From contig NZ_FNVR01000009.1 of assembly GCF_900108085.1 (NCBI RefSeq), positions 1 through 64,000 on the forward strand: a stretch of DNA of 64,000 nucleotides, in the 5' to 3' direction. Under the pieces are notes generated by a model that had not been told where the DNA came from, searched no databases, and saw nothing but the letters and a program-made list of their open reading frames with translations. Origin of the DNA: Algoriphagus boritolerans DSM 17298 = JCM 18970 (lineage in GTDB: Bacteria; Bacteroidota; Bacteroidia; Cytophagales; Cyclobacteriaceae). The position numbers and the translations under genes are program-made. Below are positions 55,201 to 63,649 of the stretch, one piece after another; position 1 is the stretch's first letter, and every line of letters starts with the position of its first letter.

Positions 55201-55886
55201 TTTGGTTGGCAGGATTTGAAGTGAAGGACGTTCACATGACTGACTTGATTGCCGGTCGTGAAAATCTGGAAGACGTACAAATGATCGTCTTCGTCGGTGG
55301 CTTCTCCAACTCAGATGTTTTAGGTTCAGCCAAAGGCTGGTCAGGGGCATTCCTTTACAATCCAAAAGCAAAACAGGCTTTGGACCACTTCTATGCAAGA
55401 GCTGACACCTTAAGTCTTGGCGTTTGCAACGGCTGTCAACTCATGATGGAATTGGGTTTGGTTACGCCAGACCACGATCAAAAGCCAAAAATGCTCCACA
55501 ATGCGAGTCATAAGTTTGAATCTTGCTTTGTGAATGTGACTGTGCCGGAAAACAACTCGGTGATGCTGGGTTCACTCAGCGGACAGCGACTTGGTGTTTG
55601 GGTAGCACACGGAGAAGGCAGATTCTCCCTTCCAAAGGGTGAGAACGGGTACAATTTCGCCATGAAGTATAGCTACGAAGCTTACCCTGGAAATCCAAAC
55701 GGATCGGACTTTGCGACGGCAGGGATCGCATCCGAAGACGGTCGCCACTTGGCCATCATGCCACATATCGAACGAAGCCTGAAACCTTGGAACTGGGCAC
55801 ACTATCCAAGTGAACGAAATGATGACTTCACGCCTTGGATGGAGGCTTTTGTGAATGCAAGGAAGTGGGTGGAGGGGCAGCTCTAA
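52212..55886 (+). CDS. purL: Phosphoribosylformylglycinamidine synthase, single-chain
   Basis: 1224 residues, the large single-chain form. The N-terminal PurS-like part leads to [20 protein letters not shown] near residue 160, [27 protein letters not shown] near 245 and [17 protein letters not shown] near 398, typical of the synthetase halves. The C-terminal glutaminase has [14 protein letters not shown] with the nucleophile Cys near 1075, and HGEGRF near 1130. It catalyses step 4 of purine biosynthesis using glutamine and ATP. It has its own promoter and terminator, so it stands as a single transcription unit. Confidence 0.97.
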   Translation: [1224 protein letters not shown]

Positions 55887-56030
55887 TCTTCGGCGTTCAT
55901 TATTCGACGTTCGGAGTTCGATATTTTTTGATTTACGAAGTGTAATTGAACTGCCATCGTGAAACATGAAATTGACCTCTTCAATTTTAAAAATCTCAAA
56001 ACGTAAATCCTAAATCTCAAATCAATAAAA

Positions 56031-56061
56031 TCCCTCGGAGCAATCTGAGGGAATTTTTTTG
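56031..56061 (+). terminator. purL intrinsic terminator
   Basis: TCCCTC (56031-56036) pairs with GAGGGA (56047-56052), followed by a run of seven T. It lies about 145 bp after the purL stop. Confidence 0.7.
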
Positions 56062-56165
56062 TAGAAATTGAATCAAGTGCAGGTGAGCCATTCAAGGAAT
56101 GATAATGCGGTTTTCTAAAAAAAATTATAATAACTCTTTTTCCCTGACTTTGGGAATCGCGTCCC

Positions 56166-56639
56166 CTACTTCTCATACTCAATCTTCCTGATCCTCCAGA
56201 GAATTTGCATCGTTGGGGTTTGGACGAGAGCCTCATCCCCTACTTCCTTTTTGAGCAAGGCTTGGGCCATAGGGGAATCGATCGAAATATAGTCTCTTCG
56301 TTCAAAAATCTCCTCACCTCCCACTATGCGGAAGCGGATCTTCTGTCCTTTTGTGTTCTCGATCTCGACCCAGGCTCCAAACATCACTTTTCCTTCCTGA
56401 TAAGGTGTGTAATGGATTACCTTTAAGTCATCGAGACATTTGCGGAGGTAGTGAACTCGTCTGTCAATCTCCCGTAGCCGCTTTTTGTTGTAGTGGTAAT
56501 CGGCATTCTCTGAGCGATCTCCCAGACTTGCTGCCCAAGCGACTTTTTGGGTAGTCTCCGGACGCTCCACTTTCCATAGGTGATCCAATTCGGCCTTTAC
56601 CTTCTCCAGGCCTTCGGGTGTAATCCACATCGTTTTCAT
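56166..56639 (-). CDS. GreA/GreB-family transcript cleavage factor
   Basis: 157 residues. The N-terminal coiled coil shows WITPEGLEKVKAELDHLWKVERPETT and SLGDRSENADYHYNKKRLREIDRRV, where the acidic tip (D, E, N, A, D) coordinates Mg in the polymerase active site. A FKBP-like C-terminal domain follows (GAWVEIENTKGQKIRFRIVG). Length and tip resemble GreB more than GreA. It rescues backtracked RNA polymerase. A 14-bp palindrome AGTTCGATCGAACT lies 35 bp upstream. Confidence 0.9.
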   Translation of the reverse strand: MKTMWITPEGLEKVKAELDHLWKVERPETTQKVAWAASLGDRSENADYHYNKKRLREIDRRVHYLRKCLDDLKVIHYTPYQEGKVMFGAWVEIENTKGQKIRFRIVGGEEIFERRDYISIDSPMAQALLKKEVGDEALVQTPTMQILWRIRKIEYEK

Positions 56640-56673
56640 TTCTGCAAATCAGGTTGTTTGTCTTGAAATTACT

Positions 56674-56687
56674 AGTTCGATCGAACT
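56674..56687. promoter_or_regulatory. Palindrome AGTTCGATCGAACT upstream of the Gre factor gene
   Basis: A perfect 14-bp palindrome 35 bp before the ATG at 56639, in a position suitable for an operator. It is seen once in this window. Confidence 0.35.
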
Positions 56688-56795
56688 TTGCTTTTTTTTC
56701 CCCAACGCTTTCAGGCTTTATAATTCCTGTCAAAAATAAAAATTCTACCTTCCGGTGGTATAGCGTCTATTTGCTCCGCAAAGAAAATTTGAGGA

Positions 56796-57254
56796 TTAAT
56801 TAAACCCTCCTGTAGCGAATAGGGTAGTCAACCACACTAAGAGGCAAGAGAAAAAAATACCAATGGTATTGGCTAAGAATGCTTTTTTCCTTTCCAAGCC
56901 AAAAAGATAACCTGCAATGGTCCCTGCATAGACACCCGTGCCGGGAATCGGCACCAGCACAAAGATCATTAAACCCCAGAAGCCATATTTTTTCACGTTA
57001 TTGCCAGCACCAGCTTTGGCTCTCCGTCCTACAAAAATTGCCGCTTTTTTGTAGGATCTCCATTTCATGAAATATCGATTTACCACATTTAAAAAAAAGG
57101 ACATGATAGGGAATACCAGCACATTGGCTGCAAAGCAAAGACCAAAGGCCAGATAAATATTAATATCATTTAGAATAGCATAGGGAATGCCAACTTTCGC
57201 CTCTCCAAAAGGAGACATGCTCCACAGCATGGCGATTAAAATGTCGAGAAACAT
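56796..57254 (-). CDS. Small multidrug-export family membrane protein
   Basis: 152 residues from ATG 57254 (MFLDILIAML). It has about four membrane segments. SPFGEAKVGIPYAI near residue 13 and VKKYGFWGLMIFVLVPIPGTGVYAGTIAGYL near 85 match the COG2426 family of putative small multidrug export proteins (key residues P, P, G, G). Substrate is unknown. A GTG at 57305 would add 17 residues of poor quality and is less likely. It is alone on its strand between the Gre factor and a gene-poor gap. Confidence 0.78.
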   Translation of the reverse strand: MFLDILIAMLWSMSPFGEAKVGIPYAILNDINIYLAFGLCFAANVLVFPIMSFFLNVVNRYFMKWRSYKKAAIFVGRRAKAGAGNNVKKYGFWGLMIFVLVPIPGTGVYAGTIAGYLFGLERKKAFLANTIGIFFSCLLVWLTTLFATGGFN

Positions 57255-57671
57255 CGGGTGTTGATTAGAAGCAACAAAAGTAGTGAAATTCGGAAGCGCT
57301 ACCACTTGGTAGAACTTCGAATTGAGGATAAAACGCGTTCACGGGCAAAAGGATTTGGATTTCTTTACGCCCTACTGATCAATCGGACTTCTTGGTCTTT
57401 CCCAGCCCAACCTGGTCGGAAAGCAAAACCCGCGGCGCATATCAAAAACTTACTTCATGGACGATTTACAACTGGTGTTGGGCTGATTTAATAAAAATTC
57501 TCCTATGATCTGTTTAAATGTTGATTACGAATAAAAACGACTAGCCTTTAGGATAAGAATCGCACCTAGGAGGTAACAGTCCCGGGAAAGGGATCAGGAA
57601 AAACTGTAAGGTTATGGTTCGATCAACACAAGAGTGGAATGAATTATAGTTTTCCAGTGTGTGAATTTCTC
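57255..57671. other. Gene-poor gap
   Basis: No gene is supported. A plus-strand frame ending near 57491 has low-quality composition. The stretch 57560-57625 with CCCGGGAAAGGG and ACTGTAAGG words has a few cobalamin-riboswitch-like words, but no aptamer can be drawn. Confidence 0.4.
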
Positions 57672-58088
57672 CTAGAACAATCGCTCGTGCATAAATCGCT
57701 CACAATTCATCACCGGAATTTTGGAGAAATGGAAGCCACCCGAATCCTCAGTGATGATCACCTCACAGTCAGAATTCAACGCCGAATAGTACTCCAAGCC
57801 ATCTTCAAAATCATACACTCGCTCGTCCGATGCAGTCAACCGCACGGTATCCTGATCGACTAAGGTACTTTTAAGCTTGGTGGAAAGGATTTCAAGCTTC
57901 CTCTTAGCTAGGGCAGTTCCGCTTTTTTTCTCAGAAAAATAAAAAACAATGGCCAGACAAATCGGAGAAGTATAAAGCTCAAAACCGGGCTTATCCGCCA
58001 AACTTAAAATCCGGGATGAGTTTGGAAAAAGTGGATACTCCTTGTTCAAGACCGAAACCAACACATTGGCGTCCAGAAAAACTCTCAT
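57672..58088 (-). CDS. PIN-domain toxin, VapC-like
   Basis: 138 residues. The PIN fold is marked by MRVFLDANVLVSVLNKEYP (first catalytic Asp near residue 6), an acidic DFEDGLEYYSAL segment near 93 (Asp/Glu) and IITEDSGGFHFSKIPV near 112 (Asp). These are the acidic residues of a Mg-dependent ribonuclease. It follows the antitoxin gene with a four-base overlap, a standard toxin-antitoxin layout. Targets (commonly tRNA or rRNA) are not predictable. Confidence 0.88.
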   Translation of the reverse strand: MRVFLDANVLVSVLNKEYPLFPNSSRILSLADKPGFELYTSPICLAIVFYFSEKKSGTALAKRKLEILSTKLKSTLVDQDTVRLTASDERVYDFEDGLEYYSALNSDCEVIITEDSGGFHFSKIPVMNCERFMHERLF

Positions 58089-58339
58089 TTTTTACTTTCA
58101 AAAAATTCATTCTTGAGGTCATTTCGGCCGGGAAGCTTTTTGTATTCCATCGGTCCAACAGATACCTCATTGATCCAATCCGAAACAGGCAATTCTTCCA
58201 AGGATTTATAATTTTTGGAGGTGATCTGAGTGTAAAGATATTCCGTCAATCTGGATAGGCTGATGTTATTTAGCTCTGCAAAATCCTTGGCCTTTTCGAT
58301 GACTTCTTTATTAAAAGCGAGGGTGATTTTAGCGTCCAT
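58085..58339 (-). CDS. Antitoxin of the PIN pair, DUF6364-like
   Basis: 84 residues. The N-terminal ribbon-helix-helix-like segment AKITLAFNKEVIEKAKDFAELNNISLSRLTEYLY suggests DNA binding (key residues N, S, L). The C-terminus is charged (GRNDLKNEFFESKK) and likely wraps the toxin. It overlaps the PIN gene by four bases and is first in the operon, so it should repress its own promoter and neutralise the toxin. Confidence 0.85.
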   Translation of the reverse strand: MDAKITLAFNKEVIEKAKDFAELNNISLSRLTEYLYTQITSKNYKSLEELPVSDWINEVSVGPMEYKKLPGRNDLKNEFFESKK

Positions 58340-58621
58340 ACCGATTTAAGTTTACTGTAAAATTTATACGTAAACAAAAATAAACCTATACGTATTGCCA
58401 AGGTTTTCTCAAAAAATTTCTCCGAAAGATTTGAAATTTAACCCATTACGTACAGCAACTATGCCAGTTCACTCCCTGGTAATTAACTGGAAAAAAGATT
58501 GAAGTTCACAAAAACCAGGTGTGTACCCCGCCACCGCGGACAAGTATGGACTGTCGAGGAATTTTGACCATTGTTAATTGACCATTTGCTCATTGATAAT
58601 TGCGCATTGTCCATTGACAAG
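58340..58621. other. Gap with a CAATG-type tract
   Basis: No gene. Two TATACGTA-like words lie near 58366-58395, in the upstream region of the toxin-antitoxin pair, and may be the operator. A TTGACCATT/CAATTATC low-complexity tract (58571-58620) belongs to the dispersed CAATG class. Confidence 0.4.
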
Positions 58622-59743
58622 TTAAACCCCTCTCCTCCACCGTCCCTCAATCTCAGCAATTTCAGCTTCTGTTTGTGCCTTATTCTTCTTGTTGGTTTTT
58701 TCTTTGTTCAGATCAGTGGCATAGAAGTGAGTATCCTGAAAATAACTCACCCGGGCTTCGGATTCTCCTTTGGCTTTGGTCCACTTTTCACCCTTGAAAA
58801 GTTTCACCTTTTCCTCGTGTAGCTCCAGTAGTTCATCATATGGACCCCGAGCAGAGATCAGCTTGACGAAGATCGGTGCGGTCTCGATCGCAATGAAAAG
58901 CAACATGATAAAAATATTTGCCATTGCCATGGCCGAACTTTCCCTTGTCAGAACAGACAATGCATCCATTCGGGCTGCCAAACCGTCGAAACCTTCGATT
59001 CCGGGTAGCTGCTTTTCAAACTCCGCTTGACGTAAAGTGATAAATTCCCGAATTTGAGCTTCTATCGTATCCACCCGAACCTGATTTCTTTTGCGTAGCT
59101 CATCTAAGGCAAGCTGTGCAGCATCGAGTTGCACTTCCTTCTTTTTGGCATGGGTACCTAAGCCTACGATTCCGCTGGTTCCCGATGTTTTCTCCCCAAA
59201 CCGCTCGGAATCGTATTCGGTTTGAAGTTGATCGCGAAAGGATTCAGCTTGAGAAACTTCACTTTTCAGCGAGTCGATTTTGGCTTCCAGTTCTTGAATT
59301 TCGGGAAAGCCCTTTGCCAAATTGGCCTTGGATTGGGCGATAAACTCCGTCTTTTTCTCATCCAATTTACGGTTGATTTCTCGCTCAAACATCTTCAATT
59401 CTATAGGTTTGGAAATCACCAATGCCAGCAAGACTGCCAGAACGAGTCTAGGAATGGCAAGCTTCCACTCTGTCCATGCATTTTCCCGTTTTCGCATACT
59501 GGAAACAATAAACCGGTCCAGATTGAAAATCATCAATCCCCAAAGCAGGCCAAAGAAAATAGCCGGAACGAGGGATTGAAAGACGGTGAAAAGCGCATAG
59601 CCGGCAGCCAAAGCAGCAAAAACTCCGGTAAAAAAAACCGTCGCCCCGATCCCGAAATATTTGTTCGATTCAGTTGGGGCACGTTTGAGCAGGGCAAAGT
59701 TTGCGCCACTGCAAAACCAGAAGAATCGGGTGATATGCTGCAT
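58622..59743 (-). CDS. DUF4407 membrane protein
   Basis: 373 residues. Helices lie at about 30-50, 57-80 and 98-115 and a fourth near 282-300; a long periplasmic or cytoplasmic coiled coil (about 120-260) separates them. The GANFALLKRAPTESNKYFGIGATVFFTGVFAALAAGYALF-type start (key residues C, P, E, Y) and FGLLWGLMIFNLDRFIVSSMRK near 66 are diagnostic of the DUF4407 family. Function is unknown. It lies alone on the minus strand, divergent from the SGNH hydrolase gene. Confidence 0.82.
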   Translation of the reverse strand: MQHITRFFWFCSGANFALLKRAPTESNKYFGIGATVFFTGVFAALAAGYALFTVFQSLVPAIFFGLLWGLMIFNLDRFIVSSMRKRENAWTEWKLAIPRLVLAVLLALVISKPIELKMFEREINRKLDEKKTEFIAQSKANLAKGFPEIQELEAKIDSLKSEVSQAESFRDQLQTEYDSERFGEKTSGTSGIVGLGTHAKKKEVQLDAAQLALDELRKRNQVRVDTIEAQIREFITLRQAEFEKQLPGIEGFDGLAARMDALSVLTRESSAMAMANIFIMLLFIAIETAPIFVKLISARGPYDELLELHEEKVKLFKGEKWTKAKGESEARVSYFQDTHFYATDLNKEKTNKKNKAQTEAEIAEIEGRWRRGV

Positions 59744-59962
59744 GTCGGTTGAGAGATGGATCCGATCATGATAGCGCTAAAACACTACCAATTAACTCGG
59801 AGCATATTAAAAAGGGACGAAATGCGGCTTTTAAGGGGTAGAAAAGCACTAATTATGCAAACGGAAAGCATGGAACAACACTGGATTTCGTCCGACATGT
59901 ACGTATTCGGTCAATTGTTGAACGGTTTTGGTTCAGGTGAAAAATCGACTAAGTTTGAAAAT

Positions 59963-60613
59963 ATGAATAAGCAGCTAATCCTCCTTTTACTGGTTGTCGG
60001 ACTAATTCAACTCACGGCATTTTCCCAAACAGTTCCTTTTGAACAGGAAGTCAGACATATTTCTGCGCGGATTGACAGTTTAGGTTGGGAAAAGGGCGGT
60101 ACGGTTTTCACCGGAAGTTCGACCATTAGAATGTGGAAAAGCTTGGAACCCTCATTTCCGAATGAAAACATCCTAAACACGGGGTTTGGCGGTTCGAAGG
60201 CTTCCGATCTGGAAACGCACCTTTTTCCTTTAGTTATAAGACTGCAGCCCAGCCGGGTATTTATTTATGAAGGAGACAATGATATTTGGGCGGGAGTCGA
60301 GGTAGCTGACATCATGACAAGCTTGGACAATATTGTTAATCGTCTTCAGCTCATTGACCCAACTATGGAGATTTACCTAATCGGGGCAAAACCAAGTCCA
60401 TCCAGATGGGAAAAGAAAGCAAACTATGAGGTCTTGAATCAGAAGCTTAAAGAATACTCCCTATCCAAAGAAGGCGTAGAATTCATCGATACTTGGGCTG
60501 CGCTTATTGATGCGGAAGGAAATCCAAGACCTGAGTTATTCTTGGAAGATCAGCTTCATTTGAATGAAAATGGATATGAACTCTGGACGAGGATTTTTAA
60601 GTCGTACTTCTAA
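59963..60613 (+). CDS. Secreted SGNH/GDSL-like hydrolase
   Basis: 216 residues from ATG 59963, with a signal peptide (MNKQLILLLLVVGLIQLTAFSQ). SGNH blocks are visible: TGSSTIRMW (Ser, near residue 45), NTGFGGSKASD (Gly, near 67), IYEGDNDIWAG (Asn, near 93) and EDQLHLNENGY (Asp/His, near 197). It probably cleaves an ester of a lipid or carbohydrate in the periplasm. A longer frame from 59756 adds 69 residues without sense before the signal peptide and is rejected. Confidence 0.85.
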   Translation: MNKQLILLLLVVGLIQLTAFSQTVPFEQEVRHISARIDSLGWEKGGTVFTGSSTIRMWKSLEPSFPNENILNTGFGGSKASDLETHLFPLVIRLQPSRVFIYEGDNDIWAGVEVADIMTSLDNIVNRLQLIDPTMEIYLIGAKPSPSRWEKKANYEVLNQKLKEYSLSKEGVEFIDTWAALIDAEGNPRPELFLEDQLHLNENGYELWTRIFKSYF

Positions 60614-60625
60614 AAAGTAAGAGTT

Positions 60626-61405
60626 TCAGGTTTTCTTTCTTAACTTTTTCTCCCAAACACTGAGCGGAAGATTGCCTCCAATTGTCCAAGAAAAACCCTC
60701 CCACTTTCTAGCGATACGAACCGGAGAATCATCCGCTAAAGTAAACTCATAAAGTCGATTCGCTCCCAAAGTAAAAAACTGACCTACCTCAAGATTCAAA
60801 AAGGATGATTTAAAAATCCTGATCCTGGAATGAATGCCAGTTTTAAAGAAAAATGGATTTCTTTTTATCAGCTCAATTTTATAATTCAGCAACTCTCCTT
60901 CCGAGGTTTGGATCTGTCCAGACCTGTTTTGTGATTCTTTGTCAAAGCCAAAAACTGCCATATTAGCATTCAAAAATGCCCCAATTCGGATGTTTTGTTC
61001 AGCCCCGGTAGGAATATCATACCGAAATGTGAAAGGTAAAACCAAATTTGTTGACCCAGCCCCTGAAACATCCAGAAATCTTCCATAAACTTCAAGATAT
61101 AGTGGACTTGAATCATGGTGAAAAAATGAAAGCCCTGATTCCAAGGATAAATTATCTTTTCTAAACCCAAAACCCAGTCCATAATAGAGACTCAGGTCTT
61201 CATTTCCGCTTAACTGAGAATCTTGATTAACTCCATATCTCATACCAAAAAATGGCAAAACGTAGTATCCATTTTCATCACTTAAACTCTTGTAATTTTC
61301 TCCCTTGGTTAACCTTTTAGCTTTTTTTAGGGCATTGGTTTGAACTTGAGTAAAAGAAGCAAAGCTTATGGATAGGAGACAGATACAGATGATTAACCTT
61401 TTCAC
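60626..61405 (-). CDS. Outer-membrane-like protein of unknown family
   Basis: 259 residues with a signal peptide (MKRLIICICLLSISFASFTQ). The mature protein has alternating strands (YGLGFGFRKDNLSLESGLSFF, TNLVLPFTFRYDIPTG, GAFLNANMAVFGF, NLEVGQFFTLG), consistent with a small beta-barrel of the outer membrane. No named family is recognised. It converges with the SGNH gene, 12 bp apart. Confidence 0.65.
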   Translation of the reverse strand: MKRLIICICLLSISFASFTQVQTNALKKAKRLTKGENYKSLSDENGYYVLPFFGMRYGVNQDSQLSGNEDLSLYYGLGFGFRKDNLSLESGLSFFHHDSSPLYLEVYGRFLDVSGAGSTNLVLPFTFRYDIPTGAEQNIRIGAFLNANMAVFGFDKESQNRSGQIQTSEGELLNYKIELIKRNPFFFKTGIHSRIRIFKSSFLNLEVGQFFTLGANRLYEFTLADDSPVRIARKWEGFSWTIGGNLPLSVWEKKLRKKT

Positions 61406-61672
61406 TTTAGAAAATATTCAGCGTTAAAAATATCAGGTAAAACTAAATAATAGCTAGAAAATTGTCTTCCTTTCAAGTTTTATTTTATTCTTTGGTAAAA
61501 ACCTCATTATGAAATAAAAGCAAAAATCGACTTTTAAATGACTTTTCAGGGTTTGGACAATAGACTTTAAAATGCTCTTTTGGACATCGTTCAACAGACC
61601 AATCTCCAACTTGTCACTGTAAACTTCACAGAGCGATAACCTTACTCCCAAATAAAATTCTTACTTTTGCAC

Positions 61673-61680
61673 CCTCAATT
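61673..61680 (+). promoter_or_regulatory. typA -7 promoter box
   Basis: TACTTTTG followed by CA matches the extended TAnnTTTGCA box. It lies only 10 bp before the chosen ATG, implying a very short leader. It also rules out the upstream ATG at 61667. Confidence 0.5.
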
Positions 61681-61690
61681 AGGCAAAACC

Positions 61691-63496
61691 ATGCAGAATA
61701 TTCGGAATATCGCGATCATCGCTCACGTTGACCACGGTAAAACAACCCTTGTGGATAAGATCATCCACGCCTCTCAAATCTTCAGAGAAAATCAACAATT
61801 CCAAGATCTTATTTTGGACAGCAATGACCTTGAACGCGAACGAGGCATCACCATACTTTCAAAAAACGTATCCGTACGCTACAAAGACGCAAAAATCAAT
61901 ATCATTGACACGCCTGGTCACGCCGATTTCGGCGGTGAAGTAGAGCGCGTTTTGAAGATGGCTGATGGCGTTATTCTTTTGGTCGATGCATTCGAAGGTC
62001 CAATGCCTCAGACCCGTTTTGTATTGAGCAAAGCGTTGGCGCTTGGACTTATTCCAATCGTGGTAGTCAATAAAGTAGATAAAGAAAACTGTCGTCCAGA
62101 TGAAGTACAAGAGTCAGTTTTTGACTTAATGTTCAATTTGGATGCGACAGAAGATCAGCTGAATTTCTTCACGCTTTACGGTTCTGCAAAAGACAACTGG
62201 ATGGGACCGGATTGGAAAAATCCAACCGATTCCATCTTCCCGCTTTTGGATGCAATTTTGGAATACATTCCTGCACCAAAAATTGAGGAAGGTAGCCTTC
62301 AGATGCAAATCACTTCTTTGGATTATTCCAACTTCGTAGGTCGTATTGCTATCGGCCGTGTGAAAAGAGGAAAAATCGTTGAAAACCAACAGATCGCGCT
62401 TTGCAAGTCAGATGGAACGATCAAAAAGATGCGGGTGAAAGAATTGCAGGTGTTCGAAGGATTGGGTCGGGTAAAAGTAGCTGAAGTCCCTGCCGGCGAT
62501 ATCTGTGCGGTGATGGGTGTGGAAGATTTCGAAATCGGTGATACCATCTCCGATCCGGATACGCCCGAGGCACTTCCAAGAATTTCGATTGATGAGCCGA
62601 CGATGAATATGCTCTTCACGATTAACAATTCTCCTTTCTTCGGTAAAGAAGGTAAATTCGTGACTTCCCGTCACCTAAGAGATAGACTTTACAAGGAAAC
62701 TGAGAAAAACCTTGCGCTAAGAGTTGAACCAACCGATTCGGAAGATAAATTTTTGGTTTACGGACGCGGTATCCTTCACTTGTCCATCTTGATTGAGACC
62801 ATGAGAAGAGAGGGATACGAACTTCAGGTGGGTCAGCCTCAGGTGATTTTCAAGGAAATTGACGGAGTAAAGTGCGAGCCAATCGAATTGCTCGTAGTTG
62901 ACGTACCACAGGAGACTGCCGGAAAGGTAATCGAGCTTGCTACCCAGCGTAAAGGTGAATTGACCGTCATGGAGCCTAAGGGTGACCTTCAGCATTTGGA
63001 GTTCAGAATTCCTGCCAGAGGATTGATCGGCTTGAGAAACAATGTGCTGACCGCTACTCAAGGTGAGGCGATCATGAACCATAGATTCTCTGCTTACGAG
63101 CCGTTCAAAGGGACTATTCCTGGTCGAATCAACGGCTCGCTGATTTCTATGGAAAACGGACCTTGTACTGCCTATGCCATTGACAAACTTCAGGACAGAG
63201 GTGTATTCTTCGTAGATCCGGGAGATGATTTGTATGCAGGTCAGGTAGTGGGTGAGCACTCCAGAGACAATGACATCGTGGTAAATATTCAAAAAGGTAA
63301 AAAACTCACCAACATGAGAGCCTCAGGTTCTGATGACAACGTGAGAATCATTCCCGCAAAAAAATTCTCTTTGGAAGAATCCATGGAATACATCCAAAAG
63401 GATGAATACCTGGAGATCACTCCTAAATCCATCCGAATGAGAAAAATTTATCTGGATGAAAACGAAAGAGCCAGAATGGCAAAAAAAGAGTCTTAA
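61691..63496 (+). CDS. typA: Ribosome-associated GTPase TypA/BipA
   Basis: 601 residues from ATG 61691 (MQNIRNIAIIAHVDHGKTTL). The G domain shows the P-loop AHVDHGKTT, a GITILSKN switch I, DTPGHADFGGE and NKVD motifs. EF-G-like domains II, III and V follow (GRGILHLSILIETMRREGYE near residue 355, RGLIGLRNNVLTATQGEAIMNH near 445), with a C-terminal BipA domain. The protein binds the ribosome and aids assembly and stress or cold growth. It is transcribed alone and followed by a terminator. Confidence 0.96.
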   Translation: MQNIRNIAIIAHVDHGKTTLVDKIIHASQIFRENQQFQDLILDSNDLERERGITILSKNVSVRYKDAKINIIDTPGHADFGGEVERVLKMADGVILLVDAFEGPMPQTRFVLSKALALGLIPIVVVNKVDKENCRPDEVQESVFDLMFNLDATEDQLNFFTLYGSAKDNWMGPDWKNPTDSIFPLLDAILEYIPAPKIEEGSLQMQITSLDYSNFVGRIAIGRVKRGKIVENQQIALCKSDGTIKKMRVKELQVFEGLGRVKVAEVPAGDICAVMGVEDFEIGDTISDPDTPEALPRISIDEPTMNMLFTINNSPFFGKEGKFVTSRHLRDRLYKETEKNLALRVEPTDSEDKFLVYGRGILHLSILIETMRREGYELQVGQPQVIFKEIDGVKCEPIELLVVDVPQETAGKVIELATQRKGELTVMEPKGDLQHLEFRIPARGLIGLRNNVLTATQGEAIMNHRFSAYEPFKGTIPGRINGSLISMENGPCTAYAIDKLQDRGVFFVDPGDDLYAGQVVGEHSRDNDIVVNIQKGKKLTNMRASGSDDNVRIIPAKKFSLEESMEYIQKDEYLEITPKSIRMRKIYLDENERARMAKKES

Positions 63497-63532
63497 AAGC
63501 TCTGATTCTAAGGATATTTAATCTTCAAATTG

Positions 63533-63565
63533 AAATCCTCCAGCTACTCTGCCGGAGGATTTTTC
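63533..63565 (+). terminator. typA intrinsic terminator
   Basis: AATCCTCC (63534-63541) pairs with GGAGGATT (63554-63561), followed by TTTT. It lies 37 bp after the typA stop. Confidence 0.75.
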
Positions 63566-63649
63566 ATTTCCATCTGTCATAAATCTTCTTCTGATTCCCA
63601 ACCAATTCTCGAATCTTTCGTGTTTAAAACTAAATCCAAATTCCCTCTT

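Noticed and set aside
57560..57625. Cobalamin riboswitch
   Set aside because: Only isolated words (GGGAAAGGG, ACTGTAAGG) are seen; no B12-box or aptamer pairing can be drawn and no B12 gene follows. The CCCCGCCACCG stretch near 58528 fails for the same reason.
59756..59962. N-terminal extension of the SGNH hydrolase
   Set aside because: It would place 69 unrelated residues before an intact signal peptide.
61454..61651. Minus-strand 65-codon frame before typA
   Set aside because: Low-complexity, no motif, and it reads across the typA upstream region.
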